This document shows, one piece after another, positions 52,305 through 59,179 of a stretch of 64,000 bases of DNA. The notes under the pieces are model-generated. The model ran no database searches and was not told where the DNA came from. It worked only from the letters and a program-made list of their open reading frames with translations. Each line of letters begins with the position of its first letter. Within the stretch, counting starts at the first letter, position 1. The DNA is from Alphaproteobacteria bacterium (GTDB lineage Bacteria; Pseudomonadota; Alphaproteobacteria; Rhodobacterales; Rhodobacteraceae), in assembly GCA_030431825.1 (NCBI GenBank), contig JAUIIJ010000029.1, positions 1 through 64,000 on the forward strand, read 5' to 3'. The position numbers and the translations under genes are program-made.

Positions 52305-52907
52305 TCAGATCCTCTCTTTCAGATCGGCGATGATGTCCTCGGCGGGCGTGCCATAGGGCCAGGAGTCCGCGAAGCCCGCCTGCGTGTCGAACAGGAAGAG
52401 ATGCGATGTGTGGCCCATCGTGTACCCGTCCGGGGCAGTCGCCTCCTCGATCCGCTCGTAGAATATGGGGAACGTTTCGGATGTCGCCGCAATCTGCTCG
52501 GGCGTACCGGTAAGGCCGATGATCCCCGCGTCGAACAGCGGAACATACTCGGCCAGGGCCGCCGGCGTATCGCGTTCTGGGTCAATGGTGATGAAGATCG
52601 GCCGCACCTTTGCCGCCTCATCGCCCAGGCCCTCCATCACGGCGGCAACTTCGGACAGCGTCGTCGGGCAGATATCGGGGCAGTTCGTGAAACCGAAAAA
52701 GATCAGCATCCAGCGCCCTGCGAAATCTTCGTCTGTCTGGACCATGCCGCGATGATCGGTGAGTTCGAAATCAGCGAAGAACGTGGGTTCGTCTTCGGCA
52801 CGGGTCCGGTCGGAACGGTAGTCGGACCAAAGCAGCAACCAGATGGAAACGAACGCCGCGACTCCCACTAAACCCCATAATATCTTTTGAAGACCTGAAA
52901 GCCTCAC
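52305..52907 (-). CDS. SCO1/SenC family protein, copy 2, first gene of the metal operon
   Basis: The 200-residue protein has one N-terminal membrane anchor (ILWGLVGVAAFVSIWLLLW), a CPDIC pair (GFTNCPDICPTTLSEV) and the conserved His in YTMGHTSHLFLFD, all normal for SCO. It differs clearly from copy 1 (50099-50725), so the two are old paralogues. The promoter at 52944-52974 lies 37 bases upstream. From here nine genes run on the minus strand with gaps of 28 bases or less down to lspA. Confidence 0.92.
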   Translation of the reverse strand: MRLSGLQKILWGLVGVAAFVSIWLLLWSDYRSDRTRAEDEPTFFADFELTDHRGMVQTDEDFAGRWMLIFFGFTNCPDICPTTLSEVAAVMEGLGDEAAKVRPIFITIDPERDTPAALAEYVPLFDAGIIGLTGTPEQIAATSETFPIFYERIEEATAPDGYTMGHTSHLFLFDTQAGFADSWPYGTPAEDIIADLKERI

Positions 52908-52943
52908 GCCGCTCCGCCCGGATTTGATTCTGTGTTTTGAGTG

Positions 52944-52974
52944 CGTCTACATCCTCTAGCTGCTGGAGGTTCAA
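52944..52974 (-). promoter_or_regulatory. MerR-type promoter of the nine-gene minus-strand operon
   Basis: Read on the minus strand, TTGAAC (52974-52969) and TAGACG (52949-52944) are separated by exactly 19 bases, CTCCAGCAGCTAGAGGATG. The centre carries a near-perfect dyad (CCTCCAGC with GCTAGAGG). It precedes the SCO gene by 37 bases and is 112 bases from the divergent merR gene. Confidence 0.85.
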
Positions 52975-53086
52975 GCCGTATTTTGACCAGAAATTGCGTA
53001 TTCACCGACCTGTGAGAAACCGGTGGGAGCTTGTGCCGCGTGGCGCTAAAAGCTACACCCGCTATAGCTAAGATGGAGAAGTGGAT

Positions 53087-53515
53087 ATGTTGACGATCGG
53101 CACTCTGGCGAAAAAGACCGGAACCAAGGTGCAGACGATCCGCTATTACGAGCAGATCGGGCTTTTGCCCGAGCCGGGGCGATCGGCTGGCGGTCAGCGC
53201 CGCTACAGCAACAGCGAGCTCGATCGCCTGTCCTTTGTCAGGCATGCGCGACAGCTTGGGTTTTCGCTGGATGCGATCCGCGAACTGCTCGATCTCAGCG
53301 ATCACCCGGACAAGTCCTGCGCCGATGCCGATGCCATCGCTCGTCGGCAACTCAAGCAGGTCGAGCAACGCATGGCCCGGCTCGAGGCCCTTCGGACCGA
53401 GTTGCAGAGGATGGTGCGCGAATGCAGCGGCGGCGATACCGCTGACTGCCGTGTGCTGGAAGTGTTGCGCGACCACTCCGAGTGTTTGACCGACCACGAA
53501 GAAATCGGCGCCTGA
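53087..53515 (+). CDS. MerR-family metal-responsive regulator (CadR/PbrR/ZntR type)
   Basis: The 142-residue regulator has the MerR winged helix (IGTLAKKTGTKVQTIRYYEQIGLLPEP, RYSNSELDRLSFVRHARQLGFSLD, in parts), a long dimer helix and a C-terminal metal loop. Cys78 (DKSCADAD) fits the Cys that marks divalent-metal sensors (Cys79 in ZntR); C113 and C121 are seven residues apart, and C133 follows. This favours Zn2+/Cd2+/Pb2+ over Cu+, although the C-x7-C spacing is CueR-like. ATG 53087 follows GATGGAG; a GTG two codons earlier is possible. It sits at the hub of the five MerR-type promoters. Confidence 0.9.
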   Translation: MLTIGTLAKKTGTKVQTIRYYEQIGLLPEPGRSAGGQRRYSNSELDRLSFVRHARQLGFSLDAIRELLDLSDHPDKSCADADAIARRQLKQVEQRMARLEALRTELQRMVRECSGGDTADCRVLEVLRDHSECLTDHEEIGA

Positions 53516-53796
53516 CTGCGCGTGTTCCCGTGCAGGACATCGGCCGCTGTGCCACGAGGATAATTGGAGTCTCGACGCCACTAAATTCTGGTTGGTACCG
53601 GGTGTCTTTTCAGCGGCATGCGTCGGGAAAACCGGGCCGCTGCGGTGTGTTTCTGGATGAAATCGTCATCCTCTGACCGCTGCATGTGCTTGTTGAAACA
53701 CCATTGGCCAGATTTGCCGGAACCGCTGCGCACAGGCATGTGCGGGTAAAGGTCACATTCAACATCGCCGGCCTGCGCCGTATCTGGAGAATCTTG
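53516..53796. other. Gene-free stretch after merR
   Basis: Nothing convincing lies between the merR stop and the ccdA promoter. A short open frame ends near 53676 without start signals or codon bias. The stretch might hold decayed sequence. Confidence 0.4.
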
Positions 53797-53827
53797 TTGA
53801 TCCTCTAGTGGCTTTAGCTTTTACAAG
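53797..53827 (+). promoter_or_regulatory. MerR-type promoter ahead of ccdA
   Basis: TTGATC (53797-53802) and TACAAG (53822-53827) are separated by exactly 19 bases, CTCTAGTGGCTTTAGCTTT. The first ten spacer bases are identical to those of the promoter at 42657. It lies 38 bases before the ccdA start. Confidence 0.8.
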
Positions 53828-53864
53828 GGCCGCGTCTCATGCGCCAAAGCAAGGCAGGAATTGA

Positions 53865-54599
53865 ATGATCGAAATTTCCGGTGTCGGGATCGCCGCCGCC
53901 TTTCTGGGCGGGGCCATTTCCTTTTTGTCGCCCTGTGTCCTGCCCCTGGCGCCCGGCTATGTCTCTTATATTGCGGGGCAGCCCGCCACCGCCTCCGGAG
54001 AGGTGCGCAGCATTGGCGAACGGGCGCGCAGCGTGATTCTCAGCCTGTGGTTCGTCCTCGGGTTTTCCACGGTCTTCGTGGCGCTCGGGGCTGGCGCCAG
54101 TCTGCTGGGCGGGATGCTCTTGCGATGGAAATACGAACTTGGTCTCGCCGGCGGCGCTCTGATCATACTGTTCGGGCTGGTCATGATGGGGGCGATCAGG
54201 ATCCCCGCCATGATGCGGGACACCCGGATGAATGTCTCTGCCAAAGGTGGCAATCCACTGGGTGCGTATCTTCTTGGGCTGGCCTTTGCGTTCGGCTGGA
54301 CGCCCTGCATCGGACCGGTGCTGGGATCGATCCTCGCGGTGAGCGCAACGTCAGGTGCGGATGGCGTGGCGCTTCTGGCGATCTATTCCGCCGGGCTGGG
54401 CTTGCCCTTCCTGCTGATCGCGCTGTTCACCAACGAGATCGCCGGCAGGCTCAAGCGGGTCGGTGCGGTGGGGCGATGGCTCTATCGCGTCTCGGGTGGA
54501 TTGATGGTGCTGATGGGTATCGGCGTAATGACAGGTCAGATCAGCCGCCTTGCCTTCTGGTTGCTCGAAACCTTCCCGGTGCTGGGCACGATCGGATAG
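53865..54599 (+). CDS. ccdA: CcdA-type thiol-electron transporter
   Basis: The 244-residue inner-membrane protein has six helices with the paired Cys in SFLSPCVLPLAPG and FGWTPCIGPVLG, the signature of CcdA/DsbD-beta transporters that carry reducing power from cytoplasmic thioredoxin to the periplasm. It serves cytochrome c maturation or thiol repair. It is induced, by promoter logic, with the DsbA/DsbB/SCO set, giving both oxidising and reducing thiol routes. The start ATG 53865 follows AGGAATTG. Confidence 0.92.
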   Translation: MIEISGVGIAAAFLGGAISFLSPCVLPLAPGYVSYIAGQPATASGEVRSIGERARSVILSLWFVLGFSTVFVALGAGASLLGGMLLRWKYELGLAGGALIILFGLVMMGAIRIPAMMRDTRMNVSAKGGNPLGAYLLGLAFAFGWTPCIGPVLGSILAVSATSGADGVALLAIYSAGLGLPFLLIALFTNEIAGRLKRVGAVGRWLYRVSGGLMVLMGIGVMTGQISRLAFWLLETFPVLGTIG

Positions 54600-54631
54600 G
54601 ATCGCGACCATGGGCAGGCTGTGAAAAAGGC

Positions 54632-54662
54632 TTGCATCTACAGTCACTGTAGAGATTATCAC
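54632..54662 (+). promoter_or_regulatory. MerR-type promoter ahead of the transglutaminase and CDF genes
   Basis: TTGCAT (54632-54637) and TATCAC (54657-54662) are separated by exactly 19 bases, CTACAGTCACTGTAGAGAT, with a perfect CTACAGT-C-ACTGTAG dyad. It is 30 bases before the GTG start of the next gene. The core is symmetric, unlike the CTCTAG ones, but keeps the geometry. Confidence 0.8.
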
Positions 54663-54691
54663 TCTTCTTGAACGATTCTGGGAGAGACCCT

Positions 54692-55462
54692 GTGACACGC
54701 GCCGACCGCCATTTGAACGCGACGCGATTGCTGGACTTTGAGACGTCCACGATCTCTGAACTGATACGGGACCGCGGCTGGGAAAAACTCGCCCGCCACG
54801 AACGGATCGGCGCGGTTTACGACTTTGTCCGGAACGAGATCGAGTTTGGCTACAACCGCGCCGACGATATTCCCGCGTCCGAGGTTCTGGCCGACGGCTA
54901 TGGACAGTGCAACACCAAGGGAACGCTTCTGATGGCCGTGCTGCGCGGCGTTGGCATCCGCTGCCGGCTGCACGGGTTCACGATCCACAAGGCGCTTCAG
55001 CGCGGCGTGGTGCCGGAACTGGTTTACCCTCTCGCCCCGTCCGAAATCCTGCATTCCTGGGTCGAAGTTCACACCGGTGAGGGGTGGATCGATCTCGAGG
55101 GATTTATCATCGACGCGCCCTTCCTGCGCACGATCCAGGCGCAATTCAGCGACACTGAAAGCCTCTGCGGTTACGGCATCGGAACCAATTGCCTGAGTGC
55201 GCCGCCGGTTAGCTGGCTTGGCAAAAGCACCTATATTCAGAAGACCGGTGTCGTCCGTGATTTCGGAACCTTCGACACGCCGGACGACTTTTACCTGCGG
55301 CATGGTCAGAACCTTGGGGTCATGCGCGACCTGCTCTATTGTCGCGTCCTCCGCCACTGGATGAATTCCCGGGTTCGCAGCATCCGGTCCGGCCGGGTTC
55401 CGCGTATTCCCGGAATGGCCCTGCCAAATCACAATCACAAGGAGACACCACGTGCCACATGA
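54692..55462 (+). CDS. Transglutaminase-like cysteine protease-fold protein
   Basis: The 256-residue protein has the transglutaminase-like core: the catalytic Cys in GYGQCNTKGTLLMAVLRGVGI, the His in ILHSWVEVHTGEGWIDLEGF, with Asp in WIDLEG following, a Cys-His-Asp triad. No signal peptide is seen. Bacterial members act as peptidases or amidases and their roles are mostly unknown. GTG 54692 follows GGGAGAG and is preferred to a TTG eight codons earlier. The next gene starts inside its last 11 bases. The C-terminus has a short His-rich NHNHKE. As part of the metal regulon it is unexplained. Confidence 0.78.
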   Translation: MTRADRHLNATRLLDFETSTISELIRDRGWEKLARHERIGAVYDFVRNEIEFGYNRADDIPASEVLADGYGQCNTKGTLLMAVLRGVGIRCRLHGFTIHKALQRGVVPELVYPLAPSEILHSWVEVHTGEGWIDLEGFIIDAPFLRTIQAQFSDTESLCGYGIGTNCLSAPPVSWLGKSTYIQKTGVVRDFGTFDTPDDFYLRHGQNLGVMRDLLYCRVLRHWMNSRVRSIRSGRVPRIPGMALPNHNHKETPRAT

Positions 55463-56372
55463 TCACGGCCACGCGCATATCGATCCGGACTCGGGGGACC
55501 GTCGTGTCTCGATCGCCATATGGGCGAACGCCCTCCTGACAGTTGCGCAGATTCTCGGCGGCATCCTCTCGGGGAGCCTCGCCCTGATCGCCGATGCGCT
55601 GCACAATTTCTCGGATATGGCATCGCTGGTGATCGCGTTCGCCGCGCGCAAGATCGCCAGACGCCCCGCCGACGACCGTATGACTTTCGGATATGGTCGC
55701 ATCGAGGTTGTCGCCGGGCTGATCAACTACACGACCCTGATTCTCGTTGGTGTTTATCTGCTCTATGAGGGTGGGATGCGGATGATCGATCCCCCTGAAG
55801 TCGCGGGCTGGACCGTCGTGATCCTGGGCGGCATCGCTCTGATCGTCGACACGCTGACCGCGCTGCTGACCTATTCGATGCAGAAAGGGAGCGTGAACAT
55901 CCGGGCCCTGTTCCTGCACAACCTTTCGGACGCCCTGGCCTCTGTCGCCGTGATCATCGGCGGCTCGCTCATCCTTCTCTACAATATGTGGTGGGTCGAT
56001 CCCGCGATCACGATCGGTATTGCGGTCTATATTCTCTACCTTGCGATAACGGAAATCGGCGAACCCATTCGCATTCTTATGCTGGGAAGCCCGCCCGACC
56101 TGAATGCCGCGACAGTGGTTGCGGCCATCAGGGATGTCGATGGGGTCCGGGACGTACACCACGTTCACCTCTGGCAGATGCAAGAGAACGAAGCCGCGCT
56201 CGATTGTCATGTGGTAATCGATGAGGGCGCATCGCAAGAAGCCACCAAGGCCGCCATCAAGGCACGCATCGCGGAGCAGTTCGGTATTCGTCATTCCACC
56301 CTGGAGTTCGAGGATCCGGAAAACGCCCACGACGACGCACAACTCTACGGACACGAGGACCACCGCAGCTGA
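55452..56372 (+). CDS. Cation diffusion facilitator (CDF) metal exporter
   Basis: The 306-residue inner-membrane antiporter exports Zn2+ and related ions in exchange for H+. It has an N-terminal His-rich MPHDHGHAH, six membrane helices, the metal-site motif HNFSD in helix 2 and HNLSD in helix 5, and a cytoplasmic ferredoxin-like C-terminal domain (VDGVRDVHHVHLWQM...ALDCHVVI). These match ZitB/CzcD-type proteins. GTG 55452 follows AAGGAGA. It overlaps the transglutaminase gene, and both use the promoter at 54632. Confidence 0.93.
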   Translation: MPHDHGHAHIDPDSGDRRVSIAIWANALLTVAQILGGILSGSLALIADALHNFSDMASLVIAFAARKIARRPADDRMTFGYGRIEVVAGLINYTTLILVGVYLLYEGGMRMIDPPEVAGWTVVILGGIALIVDTLTALLTYSMQKGSVNIRALFLHNLSDALASVAVIIGGSLILLYNMWWVDPAITIGIAVYILYLAITEIGEPIRILMLGSPPDLNAATVVAAIRDVDGVRDVHHVHLWQMQENEAALDCHVVIDEGASQEATKAAIKARIAEQFGIRHSTLEFEDPENAHDDAQLYGHEDHRS

Positions 56373-56447
56373 CAAGAGGAGATCCGGATGTTTCACTGTT
56401 TTATGCCGCTTCTTTGATAGCATTTACTGCAGCAAAGGAGGCGAAAT

Positions 56448-57073
56448 ATGGGAGCGAAACGGACGGATCAATTCCGCGCTGACGAGCGGGCTGACGCGCA
56501 AACAGGTGGCATCTGATTTGGGCGTTGGCGTTTCGACATTGAACAAATGGCTGACGGCGCATCGTGACATTGAGATGGTATCGGACAAAGACGTCGACCT
56601 TGCCCGTAAGAACGAGCGGCTTCGACGGGAGAACCGTATTCTCAAGGAGAAGGGGGATATTCTAAAAAACCATTCCGGGCGACAGCCCGCCTGTGTGTGG
56701 TAAAAACAGCCTGTGTTACGCTTGTGGGGAAGGTCAGTTGCCGATGGCTGTGGCTCTGCGTCAGCCGCCCAAGGGCTGCATTCACCACACAGACCGCGGC
56801 AGCCAATACTGTTCCCACGATTATCAGAATCTCCTGCGGCAGCACGGCTTCCAGGTATCGATGAGCGGCCAGGGAAACTGCTATGACAGCTCAGCCGTCG
56901 AGACGGTCTTCAAGACGATCAAGGCCGAGCTGATCTGGCGAAGGTCGTGGCAGACGCGCAGAGACGCGGAGCTGGCCATCTTCCAATACATCAACGCCTT
57001 CTACAATCCGCGACGGCGGCACTCGGCACTTGGCTGGAAAAGCCCCGTGGCCTTGGAACGGAAAGTGGCCTAA
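56448..57073 (+). mobile_element. Decayed IS3-family insertion sequence (orfA/orfB remnant)
   Basis: The OrfA start (MGAKRTDQFRAD) is followed after GAC at 56481-56483 by a change of frame into LTSGLTRKQVASDLGVGVSTLNKWL, the OrfA helix-turn-helix. The two join as if about 20 bases were lost between repeated GCGCTGAC copies, since intact relatives read FRADAVRIALTSGLTR. OrfA runs on to LRRENRILKEKGDI. From about 56693 only the C-terminal OrfB remains (HTDRGSQYCSHDY to RRRHSALGWKSPV, with the last D and E of the DDE triad); the N-terminal half is missing. The right end reads TGGACCTGTCCCGC on the minus strand near 57110; no matching left end is seen. It lies between the metal island and imuA. 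Confidence 0.8.
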
Positions 57074-57198
57074 ACGAGCACCTGAGGCTGCACAAAAGCG
57101 GGACAGGTCCAGTCGTCATTTACTGGCTATGAATCCTGAGCCTAAGAGAGTTTTTTTATTATATTTGAATCAAATAATGAGCTGCTTATTCTCATAGC

Positions 57199-57759
57199 AT
57201 GATAATTACATCTCCTTTTTCCATCCGCTCTTCCCGTGTGCATGAAGCTTGCGGACCTTTGGCGGCCAGCTTCGTTGCTGTGATGGTCGCGACGTCCGGC
57301 GGTTATGGCTTTTGGGCGCGGGAAAAACATCAGCCGGAAGCGATCACGCCGCAAAGTCTCGACATGTTCTTTGACGTCTCAACACTCGTTGTCGCGCAAA
57401 GCCAGAGCCAGACCGAGACGCTCGCGGTGGCCGAAGAGGCCCTGCGCGATGGTGTCTGCCCGATCGTTGTGATGCAGCTCACAGCCCCGCTCACGCTCAC
57501 CGAAGGGCGGCGTTTGCAGCTTGCGGCGCAGGCGGGCGGGACCACGGGGCTTTGCCTGATTGATGAGGACAAGCCCAACAACACCGCCGAGACGCGGTGG
57601 CATTGCGCGCCCCTCCCGGATCCGGACAACTATCCCGAAGACTCGACTCTTCAACGCTGGACGCTTATAAAGAACAAATCAGGAACACTTGGTGTCTGGG
57701 ATGTTCGATGGGATCAATCGGCGCGTCGTCTCATTGTGGTTTCCGCGTCTCGCGAGTGA
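57199..57759 (+). CDS. imuA: ImuA-like protein (SOS mutagenesis cassette)
   Basis: ImuA helps ImuB and DnaE2 in DNA-damage mutagenesis. The 186-residue product has the RecA-like but degenerate fold: RVHEACGPLAASFVAVMVATSGGYGFWARE, then the ALRDGVCPIVVMQLTAPLTLTEGRRLQLAAQAGGTTGLCLI block. It is short (about 190 versus 230-280 in other alphaproteobacteria) but keeps the core, and WALKER A is weak or absent. It overlaps imuB, whose ATG lies 56 bases before its stop. No LexA box was recognised upstream, where the DNA is AT-rich. Confidence 0.8.
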   Translation: MIITSPFSIRSSRVHEACGPLAASFVAVMVATSGGYGFWAREKHQPEAITPQSLDMFFDVSTLVVAQSQSQTETLAVAEEALRDGVCPIVVMQLTAPLTLTEGRRLQLAAQAGGTTGLCLIDEDKPNNTAETRWHCAPLPDPDNYPEDSTLQRWTLIKNKSGTLGVWDVRWDQSARRLIVVSASRE

Positions 57760-59179
57760 CCGGGTCTTGCGCGCGCGCCCCGTGGAAGGGCCTTTTGCCC
57801 TGACCCATCAGGAGAACAACGCCAATCGCGTCTATTGCCTTAATGCGGAGGCCGAGAGAGTGGGTCTCTTTCGTGGGATGCCCTTTTCCGACGCGCGGGC
57901 CTTTTGTCCCGAATTGTTGAGCCGGCCCGCTCACCCTCATGACGATCAGCGTTTTCTCGACATATTGCGCCGCTGGTCACTGCGCTATTGCCCTTGGGTG
58001 GGATTTGAGGGGACAGACGGGCTCACGCTCGATATCACCGGTTCGGCCCATTTGCTGGGGGGAGAGACGGCTCTGCTGCGCGATCTGCGCGGAAAGCTGG
58101 TAAGGGCCGGACTGTCGGCGCGGATTGGCCTTGGAGACACGCGCGGCGCGGCCTGGGCGCTGGCCCATTTTGGCGAAGGGGTGGCGGAGGCTGGTCGGGC
58201 GCTGGAGGCTCTGGCACCACTTCCCGTGGCAGCGCTGCGTCTGGACGCAGAAGTCATCGTCGCGCTTCAGCGCCTTGGGCTGCGGACCATTGGCCAGCTT
58301 GAAGAGGCGGCCCGCGCGCCGCTTGCCCGGCGCTTTGGGCCGGGTCTCATGCGGCGTCTCGATCAGGCGCTTGGCCGCCAGCCTGAAGAGATTTCACCGC
58401 AAAAGGAGCCGCCGCATTACGGCGTTCGGATAAGTCTGCCCGAACCGATCGGACTGGAGTCTGATGTGATGGTGGGAACGGAGCGCTTGCTCACCCGTCT
58501 TTGCGAGAAACTGAAGCAGCAAGAAACCGGTGCGCGGGTGCTCTGCCTCACCCTGCGCCGGGTCGACAATGATGCGCAGCATTTGGAGCTACGTCTTGCG
58601 CGGGCCATGCGCGAGCCCTCCCGCATCCTGCCACTTTTCCAGCGCGGTGTGAGCGAGGTCGATGCAGGCTATGGGATTGACCAGCTTCGGCTGGAGGCCA
58701 CGCAGGTGGAGCCGATGCCCACCGAGCAGATCAACTATGTGAGCTCCGACAGCGCGGACCGGCTCGACGATCTTATTACGCGTATCGGCACGCGGATTGG
58801 CCTCGAAAATGTCCAGCGGTTTTTGCCCGCCGACACTCATATCCCGGAGCGCAGTTTTATCATTGCGCCCGCAGCCTATTCCAAACCCACCGGCGGCTGG
58901 AGTAGCCCGCGGCCGCGGCCGCTCCTGATGTTCCGCCCCGAAGCCATCGCCGCCCGCAGTTCCCGCCCGCCGAAAAGCTTCCGCTGGCGGCGCATGGCGT
59001 TTACCACCATGCGCACCACCGGGCCGGAGCGGATTCTGCCGGAATGGTGGCTAGAGGATGAGAATTGGCGGCACGGCATGCGCGATTACTGGCGTGTCGA
59101 GACACATCAGGGGCACCGGCTCTGGCTGTTCTACACACCGCAAAATCCCGGTTGGTTCGTGCAAGGCGTGTTTCCATGA
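57701..59179 (+). CDS. imuB: ImuB, Y-family polymerase-like mutagenesis factor
   Basis: The 492-residue protein is an inactive Y-family polymerase that organises the mutasome with the beta clamp. Seen are the N-terminal RRVVSLWFPRLASDRVLRARP, the palm block DGLTLDITGSAHLLGGE and the thumb/little-finger region LAPLPVAALRLDAEVIVALQRLGLRTIGQLEE. A canonical beta-clamp motif is not obvious. The ATG at 57701 is used; TTG 57689 is in frame. It is in the usual order imuA-imuB-dnaE2, and overlaps dnaE2 by four bases (ATGA). Confidence 0.88.
   Translation: MFDGINRRVVSLWFPRLASDRVLRARPVEGPFALTHQENNANRVYCLNAEAERVGLFRGMPFSDARAFCPELLSRPAHPHDDQRFLDILRRWSLRYCPWVGFEGTDGLTLDITGSAHLLGGETALLRDLRGKLVRAGLSARIGLGDTRGAAWALAHFGEGVAEAGRALEALAPLPVAALRLDAEVIVALQRLGLRTIGQLEEAARAPLARRFGPGLMRRLDQALGRQPEEISPQKEPPHYGVRISLPEPIGLESDVMVGTERLLTRLCEKLKQQETGARVLCLTLRRVDNDAQHLELRLARAMREPSRILPLFQRGVSEVDAGYGIDQLRLEATQVEPMPTEQINYVSSDSADRLDDLITRIGTRIGLENVQRFLPADTHIPERSFIIAPAAYSKPTGGWSSPRPRPLLMFRPEAIAARSSRPPKSFRWRRMAFTTMRTTGPERILPEWWLEDENWRHGMRDYWRVETHQGHRLWLFYTPQNPGWFVQGVFP

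Noticed and set aside
53031..53080. Possible sixth MerR operator ahead of merR itself (AGCTACACCCGCTATAGCT)
   Set aside because: No -35/-10 pair at 19 bp could be matched; the merR promoter may instead be controlled from the divergent site at 52944.
53861..54652. 263-residue plus-strand frame overlapping ccdA
   Set aside because: It is an out-of-frame shadow; the ccdA frame carries membrane helices and conserved Cys motifs.
57074..57198. LexA box upstream of imuA
   Set aside because: Only short dyads (TTTGA-A-TCAAA, ATGAG...CTCAT) were seen; no GTTC-N7-GTTC or GAAC-N7-GAAC.
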